Assembly: GCA_046154185.1 (NCBI GenBank) | Contig: JBJXGE010000004.1 | Span: 62,001-126,000 of the forward strand | DNA from: JBJXGE01 sp046154185 | GTDB taxonomy: Bacteria > Planctomycetota > UBA8108 > UBA1146 > JAJFFE01 | Length of the DNA: 64,000 nucleotides | Direction of reading: 5' to 3' | The notes under the pieces: generated by a model | What the model was told of the DNA's origin: nothing | Seen by the model: only the letters and a program-made list of their open reading frames with translations | The model's database searches: none | Shown here: positions 36,663 through 46,288 of the stretch, piece by piece | Numbering within the stretch: the first letter of the stretch is position 1 | How the letters are laid out: every line of letters begins with the position of its first letter | Made by a program: the position numbers and the translations under genes

Positions 36663-36910
36663 AGCCGATAGGCGCCGCGAGTCGAACTCTCTGGCACGCC
36701 GTGGGGCCATGAAGCGAAGAGGCGGTTGTGGGGAAGCTGGGTCGATGTTTGCGAACTCTGCGTGCGCATCGACTCTGCGTCCTCACGACAACCTCCGCTC
36801 GCTGGCGCGAAGCTCGGACGGCTGCGAATCGGACCGCAGCGAGGCGAACTTCGCTCGCACGAGGTTGGTGACTGCGCGGGGAATTTGGGAAGACGGGGAG
36901 CGACATCGCT

Positions 36911-37390
36911 ATGGCCGCCGCGTTCATCGGCAACTCTGCCCATGCGCTCGATGACAAAGGGCGAGTCATCATCCCGTCGAAATTTCGTGATCAGCTCTCG
37001 AGCGATGTGGATGGCGATGGATTCGTCGCGACACCGGCACCCGAGGGCTGCCTTTTTCTCTATACGCGGACGGAGTGGGCGCGAATTTGCCAAGATCAAT
37101 CTGCGCTTCCGAAAGGCTCTCCCGCGTTACGCCAGTGGCAACGCTTGTGGGTCGCGAATGCCGAGACACTCCCCATCGACAAGCAAGGTCGAGTCTTGCT
37201 TCCAGAGTCGCTGCGACGCATCGCGAAACTTGACCGCGACGTAGTGCTCGCAGGGTGTTTCGACCGCATCGAAGTTTGGACCCGAGAAGGTTGGGATCGC
37301 GCCCAGGCAGAGGCTAGCACAAATTTCCCGCAGCACACGCAGGAATTCTTGTCTGCCGGCGGTGCGCCGCAGCCGCGGGAGGCGAATTGA
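36911..37390 (+). CDS. mraZ: Transcriptional regulator MraZ
   Basis: Sequence-specific DNA-binding protein that represses the dcw operon including itself. 159 aa with two copies of the MraZ half-motif, DDKGRVIIPSKFR (residues ~14-26) and DKQGRVLLPESLR (~88-100). It forms large rings and contacts each repeat once per turn. First gene of the cell-wall cluster, right after the phased repeats. Extended, Pro/Ala-rich tail. Confidence 0.95.
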   Translation: MAAAFIGNSAHALDDKGRVIIPSKFRDQLSSDVDGDGFVATPAPEGCLFLYTRTEWARICQDQSALPKGSPALRQWQRLWVANAETLPIDKQGRVLLPESLRRIAKLDRDVVLAGCFDRIEVWTREGWDRAQAEASTNFPQHTQEFLSAGGAPQPREAN

Positions 37391-37570
37391 TGCCGCCGCG
37401 AGTTGGCAAACGGGCTGAATGTTGTTTTGAACGACCGGAAAAAGCGCAGCAGAGTTTTGTCTGCCTGCGAGGTGACGGGGCTGCTCGCACCCCATCACGC
37501 CAGCACACAAAGCTCTCCTCGCGATAACGAGGCTGCCAAGCCACGAATTTGCGAAACGAGGATGAATCCA

Positions 37571-37864
37571 ATGCTGACGAAGCGTGCCGGTACGACGCCG
37601 AGCTCACGCCCGGCGAAGGAATCGACGGTGTCGCGCGTGCGCAATCATCTGCAACTTGTCACACGCTGGCAGGAGCCGGTGCGTGAAGAGCGGCAACTTG
37701 GCCAAGACTTGCTCGCGCTCTTCGCTCGCCTCAAGCGCGTGCACAGTCGCAGCCGCGGTTTGCGCGGGGTCGACGCGAGCCCCCACATGAAGGAAGTCGT
37801 GAAGGCCCTGAAACTAGTCGGCTCCGAGTTGTTGGTGATCGATCCCGGGAGAAAGCGAGCCTGA
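37571..37864 (+). CDS. Small basic protein between mraZ and rsmH, unknown
   Basis: 97 aa from ATG 37571 (GAGG nine bases upstream): basic N-terminus, then a helical segment (VREERQLGQDLLALFARLKRVHSRSRGL). No family recognised. Its stop (TGA at 37862-37864) overlaps the CTG from which rsmH appears to start. A longer frame from 37403 is open but lacks a ribosome binding site. Probably the least certain gene of the operon. Confidence 0.5.
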   Translation: MLTKRAGTTPSSRPAKESTVSRVRNHLQLVTRWQEPVREERQLGQDLLALFARLKRVHSRSRGLRGVDASPHMKEVVKALKLVGSELLVIDPGRKRA

Positions 37865-38757
37865 CAGATTTCGACGCACCGCATCGCGCGGTTCTCCTCG
37901 CAGAAGTGGTGCATTGGCTCGATCCGCCACCGGGGGCGCGACTCCTCGACTTGACGGTCGGCGCCGGCGGACACGCGCGCGCGCTACTTGACAAGGCCGG
38001 ACCGGCGGCGCGGCTCTGGGGAGTCGATCGGGACCTGGAGATTCTAGCCGTCGCGCGCGCCCGATTGACTGGTTTGCCGGTTGAGCTTTTGCACGGCGAT
38101 TTCGGCGACGTGGAGCGATTGCGCGCACAACTTCCGGCGGAGCGATTTGACTCGGTGTTGCTCGACTTGGGCGTCTCGTCGCTGCAGCTCGATGCACCGC
38201 AACGCGGTTTTAGCTTTCGCAGCACGGGACCGCTCGACATGCGGATGGATCAGAGCCGCGGAATTACGGCGAGCGAGTTTCTGCAGGCGGTGAGCTGCGA
38301 AGAACTGACGCGGCTACTCGCGGATGTTGGTGAGGAGCGATTCGCACCGCGAGTGGCGCGAGCGATCGACGACGCACGGCGAACGGGACCGATCACGACG
38401 ACCACGCAGCTCGCCGAGATCGTACGCGCCGCGCTTCGTGGCCGTCCGAGCGGCGGAATCGACCCCGCGACGCGGACTTTTCAAGCGTTGCGAATAGCGG
38501 TGAACCGCGAGCTGGTAGCGCTCGACATGTTTCTCGCGCGTTTCAAGTTGTTTCTGCGGCCGCAGGGGCGCCTAGCCATCATCGCCTTTCACTCGCTTGA
38601 GGATCGGCGCGTCAAGCAGTGCTTTCGCGAGCAGGCGCACGAGGGAGACGCCACGCTTGTCACGCCGAGCGCCATCCGACCAAGCGCGAGTGAAGTGGCG
38701 CAAAATCCGCGCGCGCGAAGCGCTCGACTACGAGTGATTGCATTACACGGTGACTGA
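37861..38757 (+). CDS. rsmH: 16S rRNA m4C1402 methyltransferase, apparently starting at CTG
   Basis: Methylates N4 of C1402 in 16S rRNA using S-adenosylmethionine. The SAM-binding motif LLDLTVGAGGHARALL is followed by VLLDLGVSSLQLD and the late GRPSGGIDPATRTFQALRI region. The conserved family N-terminus H-x-x-V-L-L-x-E is encoded as HRAVLLAE, but no ATG, GTG or TTG lies in frame between the stop at 37684 and GTG 37906, which would cut that motif off. CTG 37861 restores it, has GGGAG nine bases upstream, and overlaps the previous stop as CTGA. Predicted 298 aa. If GTG 37906 were used the protein would lack residues conserved in the family. Confidence 0.9.
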   Translation: MTDFDAPHRAVLLAEVVHWLDPPPGARLLDLTVGAGGHARALLDKAGPAARLWGVDRDLEILAVARARLTGLPVELLHGDFGDVERLRAQLPAERFDSVLLDLGVSSLQLDAPQRGFSFRSTGPLDMRMDQSRGITASEFLQAVSCEELTRLLADVGEERFAPRVARAIDDARRTGPITTTTQLAEIVRAALRGRPSGGIDPATRTFQALRIAVNRELVALDMFLARFKLFLRPQGRLAIIAFHSLEDRRVKQCFREQAHEGDATLVTPSAIRPSASEVAQNPRARSARLRVIALHGD

Positions 38758-38775
38758 GAACGGAGGACGCGAACT

Positions 38776-39036
38776 ATGCTTCGATTGATTTTGGCGCTGG
38801 CTCTCGTCGTAGGCTGTGGCTTCGACATCGTTATGGAGCGATGGCAACAACGAAGCTGTCAGCAACAGATTTCGAATCTCGAGTCACATCTGCGGGACCA
38901 GGTTCACCAGCGCGAGGCCGCGCGTCTGCGGTATCAGCACGCCATCATCGATTGTTGTTTCAAGAGCGCGCCCAGCGGCGTTCAATTGCTGGAACTGCAA
39001 GCGACCGCGATCGCGGCCATGGGGGGTGGCGAGTGA
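38776..39036 (+). CDS. ftsL: FtsL-like small division protein
   Basis: 86 aa, a single N-terminal membrane helix (LILALALVVGCGFDIV) and a periplasmic coiled coil (QISNLESHLRDQVHQRE). The sequence is too short for family assignment; identification rests on topology and its place between rsmH and ftsI, where ftsL normally lies. GGAGG nine bases before ATG 38776. It overlaps ftsI by four bases. Confidence 0.65.
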   Translation: MLRLILALALVVGCGFDIVMERWQQRSCQQQISNLESHLRDQVHQREAARLRYQHAIIDCCFKSAPSGVQLLELQATAIAAMGGGE

Positions 39037-40958
39037 CTGCCGTGTCCGCCACGATGCGCCGCAGTTCTCCCGCGACTGCCGGAGGCCGCAGCGCGGCCTT
39101 TGTGATCAGTCTTTTGCAGTTCGCGTTGTTGGCCTTGGTCGTGAGGTGCTTTTACTTGCAGATCGTGCGCGGACCGGTGCTCGCCGGCGTCCAGCGTTCG
39201 ATCACGACCGCGAGCGAGCCGCAACTAGGTCGCCGTGGCAGCATCGTCACGAGCGATGGCCTGGTGCTAGCGGAAGATTCGCCGCGTTGGCGCGTCGCGA
39301 TTGATCCGGACGCGCTGTCCGGTTCGACGCGACTCAGCCCCGAAGCGCGCGACGCAGAGCTGAGTCGCGCGATCACTACGATCAGCGCAACAATTCCGCT
39401 CCAACTGGAACAACCGGACAACGGGTTGTTGTTGATCGCCGCGCGGGAGTCCATGCGCCGTGACCGCCATTACCTGCGGCTCGGCTGGGTCGAGGGCAGT
39501 GACGCGTACCAGGCTTTGCAGCGGTACTTCTCCCAGCTGCCTCACGCCTGGCGGCGCGCATTCAATCTGGAGATCTCCACGCGCCGCGCGTATCCGCAGG
39601 GAAATCTCGCCCGTCAACTCGTCGGACCCGTCCATACATCGGACTTCTTCAGCGGAATCGAACGCGGTTTCGATTCCGTGCTCAGTTCGCGCCGCGGCCT
39701 AAGTCACGTCGAGAAGGATGTCGCGCAACGGCGATTTGTCAGCGCGGAAAGCGCCAATGTCGAGCCGGTCCACGGTCAAGATCTCGTCCTCACTATCGAC
39801 TCGCGCGCGCAGCGATTGCTGGAAACGCTTTTGCTTGCCGCGAAGGAAAAACACGGCGCGCGGACAACGACCGGCGTCGTGCTGGAGCCGCACTCGGGCG
39901 CGGTCATCGCGACCGCGAGCATGCCGCGTCGAACGGACGCCGCGGATTCCTGGTCGGCTCGGATGGCCGCTAAAGACGACGATTTGCGGCGCAGCCTCCA
40001 GTCGAGCCAGCTCGCTTACGAGCCGGGATCGATCGTCAAGCCGTTGATCCTAGCCCAAGTGCTCACTGCGGGTATCGACCCGCACGTCATCGTCAAGTCG
40101 AGCGCTGGCGCCGATCAGACGTTTCAGACGCCGGGCTACGCCAAGACCGTGCACGACGAGACCCATCGCGGGCCGCTCAACATCATCGAATCGGTTGTGT
40201 TCTCGAGCAACATCGGACTCGCCAACGTTGGCCTGAAACTCGGGCGCTCCGGCCTCGTCGCCGCGCATCGTCGGTTCAGTCTCGATCAGAAGACGGGATT
40301 CGGGCTGGGCGAAAAGCGGGGACGGTCCATCACGGCTCCGAGCTATGACTGGAAACAGCTCACGACCATCTGTTCTTCGTACGGCTACGAATTCTCGCTG
40401 ACACCGCTGCAGATCGCGCGCGCCTATTGTGCGCTCGCCAATGGTGGATTCGATGTGAGACCGCATGTCGTTCGACGCGGCTTGCACGAGACCTTGCCGG
40501 AGGAGCGCGTGAGCATTCTCGCGCCCGAAATCGCGCGGCAAGTGCGCGACACGCTCCGTCGCACGGTCGTCGAAGGGAGCGGCATCCACCTCAAAGACTT
40601 GGGGGCGGACGACATTTTGCTGGCTGGGAAAACCGGCACCGCGCGCAAGTGGCAGCCGGACAAACGCTACGATGGCCACTATGCCACTTTCGCCGGCTTC
40701 GCGCCTGTGGATAATCCGCGCTTCGTCGTCGTCATCGTCATCGAGGAACCGCAAGGCGAGTACTTTGGCGGCCGGGTTGCAGGACCCGTGGCGACGCAGC
40801 TTTTGCGCGGTCTTCTCAATCAGCCGAGCAGTTATTTCGCGGCTTGTTATGATGCGGCCATGCGGGAGATGGACGCGGTCGAGACCGAGGCTCGAGACGA
40901 TGTTTCGGTCGATGCGCGTGGGGGAAGCGGGCCATGGACGACAGTGGAATCGCGGTAA
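39033..40958 (+). CDS. ftsI: Septal peptidoglycan transpeptidase (class B PBP)
   Basis: Crosslinks peptidoglycan at the division site in partnership with FtsW. 641 aa from GTG 39033, overlapping the ftsL-like stop (GTGA) with GGTGG upstream. One N-terminal membrane helix (FVISLLQFALLALVVRCFYLQ), the dimer domain (GRRGSIVTSDGLVLA, ~67-80), and a C-terminal transpeptidase domain with all three motifs: SIVK (S333-K336, in EPGSIVKP), SSN (391-393) and KTG (533-535). The active site looks intact, so this is a working transpeptidase rather than a relic. A longer in-frame extension starting at 38841 is a shadow of the ftsL frame. Confidence 0.95.
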   Translation: MTAVSATMRRSSPATAGGRSAAFVISLLQFALLALVVRCFYLQIVRGPVLAGVQRSITTASEPQLGRRGSIVTSDGLVLAEDSPRWRVAIDPDALSGSTRLSPEARDAELSRAITTISATIPLQLEQPDNGLLLIAARESMRRDRHYLRLGWVEGSDAYQALQRYFSQLPHAWRRAFNLEISTRRAYPQGNLARQLVGPVHTSDFFSGIERGFDSVLSSRRGLSHVEKDVAQRRFVSAESANVEPVHGQDLVLTIDSRAQRLLETLLLAAKEKHGARTTTGVVLEPHSGAVIATASMPRRTDAADSWSARMAAKDDDLRRSLQSSQLAYEPGSIVKPLILAQVLTAGIDPHVIVKSSAGADQTFQTPGYAKTVHDETHRGPLNIIESVVFSSNIGLANVGLKLGRSGLVAAHRRFSLDQKTGFGLGEKRGRSITAPSYDWKQLTTICSSYGYEFSLTPLQIARAYCALANGGFDVRPHVVRRGLHETLPEERVSILAPEIARQVRDTLRRTVVEGSGIHLKDLGADDILLAGKTGTARKWQPDKRYDGHYATFAGFAPVDNPRFVVVIVIEEPQGEYFGGRVAGPVATQLLRGLLNQPSSYFAACYDAAMREMDAVETEARDDVSVDARGGSGPWTTVESR

Positions 40959-42466
40959 CGGCGCTCGGACACTCCGAGTTGCTCACGAGATTGGCTGCGC
41001 GCCATGGTGGACCGGCGCCGCGCGGAGTATTTCGTCGCGCATTCTGCGATGACCGCCACGATGCCTTGAGCGCCGACGATTCTGCCGACGCGCTTTTCAT
41101 CGCAGTTCGCGGCGCACGGCACGACTCACACTTTTCCATTCAGGAACTCGTGCGGCGCGGTTTCAACGGTGGCGTTGTCGTTGAACGGCCGGTTCCGAGT
41201 TGTGGTTTGCCGCTCTATCAAGTCGAGAGCACGCGCCGAGCCGTGTCTGTTCTCGCGCACGCCTTCGCGGGCGACCCGGGCCGCGAGTTACGCACTTTTG
41301 GCATCACTGGGACAAACGGCAAGTCGACCACGGTTCGGATGCTCGCTGCAATGCTCGAGGCCGCCGGCGAGTCATGCGGGTGGAGCGGAACGGTGACGAG
41401 TCGGTTCGGCGAACGCGAAGTGCGGAGCCGAATGACAACGCCGGAGCCGCAGGAAATTGTGATCGGGATGCGTGAACACGTCCGAGCCGGCGGTCGCGCG
41501 ATGGTGCTCGAGGTCTCGTCGCACGCGCTCGATCAAGAGCGCGTCGCAGGCCTGACCTTTAGCGGTGCAGCACTCACGAATCTGAGTCGCGACCATTACG
41601 ACTACCACGGCTCGCGCACGGCCTATCTCGACGCCAAACTGCGGTTGTTCGAGCAGCTCGCTCCCGGCGTACCGGCCGTGCTACCGGCCGACAACGACAT
41701 TCCCATGGATCATCCGCGGCTGCGCGGACGGGAGATCTTGACGTTCGCCGGCACGGCTCGTCGCGGCGCGAGAATCGCCGCGCACGCCGACCGACTCGTA
41801 CTCGACACGCGAGGAATGCGCGGCGAGATTCGTGTGCTCGACGAGTCGATCGAGATCGACTGCCCGCTGATCGGGCGTTTCAACTTGTTGAACTTGCTGG
41901 CGGCCGCGTTGGTCGCGCGCCTTGCCGGCGTTTCGGCGCCCGACATCGCGAAGGCTGTCCACGGGCTCGTGCCCGTGCGCGGACGACTCGAGCCGGTGCC
42001 CGCCGGCGGTGGCCAAGTGTACGTCGACTACGCGCATACTCCGGATGCGCTTGCAGCGGTGCTCGGCTCCGCCCGCGAGCTGACGCAGCAACGATTGGTC
42101 GTCGTGTTCGGTTGCGGTGGCGATCGCGACCGCGGCAAGCGGCCACTCATGGGGCAAGTCGCCGAGCGACTCGCGGATCGCGTCATCATCACAACAGATA
42201 ATCCGCGGAGCGAGGATGCAGGGAGTATCTGCGCGGAGATTACCGCTGGAATGGGACGACCTGAGCGCGTCGCCGTCGAACTCGACCGCCGCCGCGCAAT
42301 TCGATTCGGACTCAGTGAAATTGCACCAGGCGATGTGCTGGTGGTTGCTGGCAAGGGGCACGAGCGCGAGCAATACGTCGGGGCAAATGTTTTGCCGTTC
42401 GACGATTTTCAGGTGATCGAAGAGATGTTGGCAGAGGGGAAGGTGACATGCGTCCGAGAAGTTTAG
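40934..42466 (+). CDS. murE: UDP-MurNAc-tripeptide synthetase (meso-DAP type)
   Basis: Adds meso-diaminopimelate to UDP-MurNAc-L-Ala-D-Glu in the cytosol (EC 6.3.2.13). 510 aa: UDP-binding N-domain (~1-110), ATP-binding domain with GTNGKST at 126-132, the carbamylated lysine K235 (YLDAK), and the C-terminal domain with DNPR at 422-425, the motif that reads meso-DAP instead of lysine. It overlaps ftsI by 25 bases, indicating tight coupling. It identifies the peptidoglycan type as DAP-direct. Confidence 0.96.
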   Translation: MDDSGIAVTALGHSELLTRLAARHGGPAPRGVFRRAFCDDRHDALSADDSADALFIAVRGARHDSHFSIQELVRRGFNGGVVVERPVPSCGLPLYQVESTRRAVSVLAHAFAGDPGRELRTFGITGTNGKSTTVRMLAAMLEAAGESCGWSGTVTSRFGEREVRSRMTTPEPQEIVIGMREHVRAGGRAMVLEVSSHALDQERVAGLTFSGAALTNLSRDHYDYHGSRTAYLDAKLRLFEQLAPGVPAVLPADNDIPMDHPRLRGREILTFAGTARRGARIAAHADRLVLDTRGMRGEIRVLDESIEIDCPLIGRFNLLNLLAAALVARLAGVSAPDIAKAVHGLVPVRGRLEPVPAGGGQVYVDYAHTPDALAAVLGSARELTQQRLVVVFGCGGDRDRGKRPLMGQVAERLADRVIITTDNPRSEDAGSICAEITAGMGRPERVAVELDRRRAIRFGLSEIAPGDVLVVAGKGHEREQYVGANVLPFDDFQVIEEMLAEGKVTCVREV

Positions 42467-43875
42467 GCGATGTCGCTAGGCACATGAGTGGGGAACTCGT
42501 GAGCGGAGATCCGACGGCGCTTACCAACGGTGCGGCGATCGACACTCGTGCGCTCCGCGATGGCGAGTTGTTCTTTGCGTTGCCGGGATCACGTGTGCAC
42601 GGCGCGAAGTTTGTTCCGCAAGCATGGCGGGTCGGCGCGGCGGCCGTTGTCGTGGATGAACTCGCGGCGCCGGAACTCGCGCCTTTGGCGCGTGCGACCG
42701 GCTTCGCGCTCATCGTCGTGCCGGACGGGCAACGCGCGCTGGCGCGACTCGCTGAAGCCGTGCGGGCGGAGGAGCGCGATTCGTTGCCAGCGATCGCGAT
42801 TACTGGGAGTGTCGGTAAGACGACGACCTGCGGCTACGCAGCGACGCTTCTCAGTGGCGTCGGCGTCGCACATCGACCGCCGAGTTCATTCAACAATCAG
42901 CTCGGCGTTCCGCTCACGATTTTGAGCGCGCCGGCTAAAGCCGACTATCTCGTTTGTGAAGTCGGAACGAACTCCGCTGGTGAAGTTTTTCGGCTCGCAA
43001 GCTGGGTGCGACCCAAAGTCGCGATAGTGACTGCCGTTGCTCCGGCGCATCTGCTCGGGTTCGGCACTCTCGACGCAATCGAGCTGGAGAAGCTTTCGAT
43101 CCTCGATGCGCTCGAGCCGACCGGGAGCGGCTGGATTCCCGCCGATCTGGCGCTGCGACATCAATCGCTGCTGAGAAGTTGTCGCGCGCGAGTAAAAACG
43201 ATCGGTGAAAACGGCGATCTCAGAGTTACGCCCGTCGACGGTGCGAACGACCCGGATTTCTACCAACTCAGCTACGCGGGGGCCACGCACGAGTTTCGTT
43301 GGCACGCGCCGTTTCGGCACTCGGTGCGAAACTTGGAGGCGGCGCTCGCCGCGGGTCTCGGAGTCGGAGTCGCGATCGAAGCGCTGCTCGAGCGGGTCGG
43401 AATGCTCAGCAACGCGCCGCTGCGTGGCGATGTCGAACAACACGCGGGCGTCGAGTTCTTGCTCGATTGCTATAACGCCAGCCCCGCGTCGCTCGAATCC
43501 GCCATCGAGCGGCTCGAGACGGAACCCGCCACCGGCCGCCGCGTGTGCGTCATCGGCACAATGGAAGAACTCGGCACCGAAGAACGCACTTGGCATCAGC
43601 GACTCGGAGAACGGCTCGCATCGCCGCGCGTCGATGCCGTGTACTTGCTCGGTCGCGGTCGCGATTGGTATCAGAGCGGACTGCGCGCGTGTGGGCGCGA
43701 AGGCGAGACGCTTGCAAATGATTCGTCGTCCGCGGAGCGGCTCGCCAGCGCTCTTCGGCCGGGCGATCGTGTGTTATTCAAGGCCTCGCGCCGAGAAGCT
43801 CTTGAGACGTTTGCCCAGCGAGTGGCCGGGCTCCTCGAAGCTCCGGTCGAGCATGCGACCTCGAGAAGGGGCTGA
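42448..43875 (+). CDS. murF: UDP-MurNAc-tripeptide--D-Ala-D-Ala ligase
   Basis: Adds D-Ala-D-Ala to UDP-MurNAc-tripeptide (EC 6.3.2.10). 475 aa with P-loop ITGSVGKTTT near residue 110, the conserved FNNQLGVPLT segment and the domain 3 signature LLDCYNASPASLESAIERL. Overlaps murE by 19 bases. No mraY, murD or ddl follows; the next gene is ftsW. Confidence 0.95.
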   Translation: MRPRSLGDVARHMSGELVSGDPTALTNGAAIDTRALRDGELFFALPGSRVHGAKFVPQAWRVGAAAVVVDELAAPELAPLARATGFALIVVPDGQRALARLAEAVRAEERDSLPAIAITGSVGKTTTCGYAATLLSGVGVAHRPPSSFNNQLGVPLTILSAPAKADYLVCEVGTNSAGEVFRLASWVRPKVAIVTAVAPAHLLGFGTLDAIELEKLSILDALEPTGSGWIPADLALRHQSLLRSCRARVKTIGENGDLRVTPVDGANDPDFYQLSYAGATHEFRWHAPFRHSVRNLEAALAAGLGVGVAIEALLERVGMLSNAPLRGDVEQHAGVEFLLDCYNASPASLESAIERLETEPATGRRVCVIGTMEELGTEERTWHQRLGERLASPRVDAVYLLGRGRDWYQSGLRACGREGETLANDSSSAERLASALRPGDRVLFKASRREALETFAQRVAGLLEAPVEHATSRRG

Positions 43876-43880
43876 GCGAG

Positions 43881-45098
43881 TTGAGAGCCATCGCCAATAC
43901 GGCGTTCAGTCCCGTGCGTTTCGAGTGGAGCGGTGTGCGACTGTCGCCGCCGGCGCGATTATTCGTGTCGGCGGTACTGGTGCTGTTGGCGATCGGACTC
44001 GTTGCGGTGCTCTCGGCGAGCAGCTACCGAGCCGGCATTCGTTATGGTGACCCCACGACGCTGCTGGTCAAGCAATGCCTTGGCGCGGCGCTCGGCGGGC
44101 TCGCGTTGGTGCTCGCCATGCATCTTCGACCCGAGTTTTGGCTGCGACTCAGCCCAGTTTTTTTTGGCGTGACTCTGGCGGCACTCGCAGCGACCTACGG
44201 CGGCATCGGTCTCGAACGCAATGACGCGCGTCGGTGGATCAATCTGGGCGGCTTCGTGTTGCAACCGACCGAGCTCGCGAAGCTCGCGATCCCGCTCTTG
44301 TTCGCGTGGCTCTTTCACAAGTACCCGTTTCTCCATTGGGATGCGCGGCAGTTTCGGAGCAGCGTGCTCCATGGCAGCGTCTGGCAAATTCGTTGGCGTG
44401 CCGAAAGGTGGCAGCGACTTGCGTTGCGCAGCGCGCAACTCGGAATTCTTGCGCTTGTGGTCGGCCTGATCGCAAAACAACCCGACTACGGTTCCGCATT
44501 CTTCGTCCTGACTTCGGGGCTCCTGATGTTGCTGCTGACCCGATTGCCGTGGCCGTATTTGGTGGCGGGTTTCACGGCTTGCGTGCCCGCCGCCATTTGG
44601 CTCTACAACGAACGAAAGGCCGAACTCACGCAACGCCTCGATGGACTACTCAACCCGGAGCGAGTCGATCAGGTTTATCATTCGCTGCTCGCGATCGGCA
44701 GTGGCGGCTGGTTTGGGAAGGGCGTCGGTTTGGGGGATGAAAAGCGACTTTTTCTTCCCGAGGAGTACAACGACTTCATTTTTTCCGTGTTCGCCGAAGA
44801 GACCGGCTTTATCGGCGTCTGCGTTTTGGTGCTGCTCTTCAGCATCCTCTTGCAGAGCGGCTGGCGCATTGTGCGCGAATGTCCGCATCCCGCGTTACGC
44901 CTCCTCGGATTCGCGTTGGTGGTGAACCTTGTCGCGCAAGCGGTTGTCAATATCGCGGTCGCTACGGCGTCGGCGCCGACCAAAGGGATCGGACTGCCGT
45001 TCATCTCGCACGGTTCGTCGAGTTTGTGCGTGATGTTGTTGGAAGTCGGAATCCTCCTGAGCATCGCGCGTGTGCGCGTGGCGAGGGATGCGAAGTGA
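43881..45098 (+). CDS. ftsW: SEDS peptidoglycan glycosyltransferase FtsW
   Basis: Polymerises lipid II glycan strands at the septum with FtsI. 405 aa with ten or so membrane helices; the large extracytoplasmic loop carries GVGLGDEKRLFLPEEYNDFIFSVFAEETG, and the conserved Asp lies in KQPDYGSA. The C-terminal LPFISHGSSSL matches the SEDS motif. TTG start at 43881, six bases after murF. Assigned to FtsW rather than RodA because of its place in the dcw cluster. Overlaps murG by four bases (GTGA). Confidence 0.92.
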   Translation: MRAIANTAFSPVRFEWSGVRLSPPARLFVSAVLVLLAIGLVAVLSASSYRAGIRYGDPTTLLVKQCLGAALGGLALVLAMHLRPEFWLRLSPVFFGVTLAALAATYGGIGLERNDARRWINLGGFVLQPTELAKLAIPLLFAWLFHKYPFLHWDARQFRSSVLHGSVWQIRWRAERWQRLALRSAQLGILALVVGLIAKQPDYGSAFFVLTSGLLMLLLTRLPWPYLVAGFTACVPAAIWLYNERKAELTQRLDGLLNPERVDQVYHSLLAIGSGGWFGKGVGLGDEKRLFLPEEYNDFIFSVFAEETGFIGVCVLVLLFSILLQSGWRIVRECPHPALRLLGFALVVNLVAQAVVNIAVATASAPTKGIGLPFISHGSSSLCVMLLEVGILLSIARVRVARDAK

Positions 45099-46219
45099 CG
45101 CCGCGCGTCGTCTACATGGCGGGCGGAGCGAGCGGTGGCCATCTTTATCCCGGCGTGGCGGTCGCGCGCGAATTGCAGGAACTGAGCGGGATCGAGACCC
45201 GCTTTTTGTGCCTGGGCTCCGCGCTCGAGCAACAGATCATCTCGGCGCACGGATTTCGTTCCATCGCGATCCCAGAGTTGCGAACGAAGTCAGTGTCGAA
45301 CGTCGGGCGGGCGTTGCGCGCGTTGCGTCGACTCTTTGCGGCCGACGCGCCGCTCGCCGTGGTCGGACTCGGCGGTCGATCGAGTTTTCTGCCCGCGATC
45401 TTTGCGGCCTGGCGCGGTGTGCCGGTGTTCTTGTTCGAGCAGAATCGGATTCTCGGCAAGACCAATCGCTGGCTCTTGCGCTGGGCGACGCGCGTAATGT
45501 TGGCTTTCGATGAAACGCAAGGTCCGCGGCGACTACGGCGTTGCGGAATTGTGCTCGGCTGTCCCGTGCGGCGCGAATTTCGCGCCAGCGACTTGCCGGC
45601 ATCCGACACCGTCATCGAGCTCCTCGTGCTCGGTGGCAGCCAAGGCGCTGAAGATCTCAATCGTCTGTTGGCCGCCGCAGTCCCGACGGCGCCGGCGGAC
45701 CTGCGCGCGCGTTTACACATCACGCACATGACTGGGGCCGAGAAAGGCGGCGAACTGACCGCCGCGTATCGCGCCGCCAACATTTCGGCGGACGTTACGA
45801 GCTACGACGAACAACTCGCCAGTCGCCTGCATCGGGCGCATTTCGTCGTCGCGCGGGCGGGCGGTTCGACCGTCGCGGAATTGTGTGCGGTGGGGCGTGG
45901 CGCGCTTCTCGTTCCGTATCCGCACCACCGCGATCGTCAACAGTTTCTTAACGCCGACGTGATGGTCGCCGCTGGTGCCGCGTGCATCGCGAACACGCGC
46001 GCCGAAGAGTTCGCTCCGCTCTTGTGGAACTCTATTGGAAGCAGCAGAATTCGCGCAGAACAAGCCAAACGAGCTAGTGCATTGGGGAAGTGCCGCGCCG
46101 CTCGCAACACCGCGTTCGTCATTGCAACTCACCTCGAGATGTTGCCGGCAAGCGAGGCCTCGGAACTTTCTGACGCAGAAGGACCGCTCGCGAGTCGCGC
46201 TGCTTGCCGCGGAGGATGA
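45095..46219 (+). CDS. murG: UDP-GlcNAc--undecaprenyl-PP-MurNAc-pentapeptide transferase
   Basis: Converts lipid I to lipid II on the cytoplasmic face of the membrane. 374 aa from GTG 45095; an apparent longer frame belongs to the ftsW overlap. N-terminal GGASGGHLYP (GxxGGH) and C-terminal GGSQGA, ARAGGSTVAEL and PYPHHRDRQQ motifs are all present. The tail after residue ~330 is longer than usual and unremarkable. Separated from the LysM gene by 69 bases. Confidence 0.95.
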   Translation: MTPRVVYMAGGASGGHLYPGVAVARELQELSGIETRFLCLGSALEQQIISAHGFRSIAIPELRTKSVSNVGRALRALRRLFAADAPLAVVGLGGRSSFLPAIFAAWRGVPVFLFEQNRILGKTNRWLLRWATRVMLAFDETQGPRRLRRCGIVLGCPVRREFRASDLPASDTVIELLVLGGSQGAEDLNRLLAAAVPTAPADLRARLHITHMTGAEKGGELTAAYRAANISADVTSYDEQLASRLHRAHFVVARAGGSTVAELCAVGRGALLVPYPHHRDRQQFLNADVMVAAGAACIANTRAEEFAPLLWNSIGSSRIRAEQAKRASALGKCRAARNTAFVIATHLEMLPASEASELSDAEGPLASRAACRGG

Positions 46220-46288
46220 AGAATCCAGCGTGCGCGAACTCGTGCGAGCCCGCGAGCAGCAGCCGATGTGAACGGGTGGATGCGTTTT

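Larger units (their letters stand above)
36425..36910. other. Regulatory intergenic region of the dcw cluster
   Basis: 486 bases before mraZ with no gene seen. Contains a putative promoter (36586-36614) overlapping the first of four phased AAGTGG-type repeats (36612-36662). The remaining ~250 bases down to mraZ have no recognisable signal beyond the mraZ ribosome binding site (GGAG ten bases upstream of its ATG). Confidence 0.55.
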
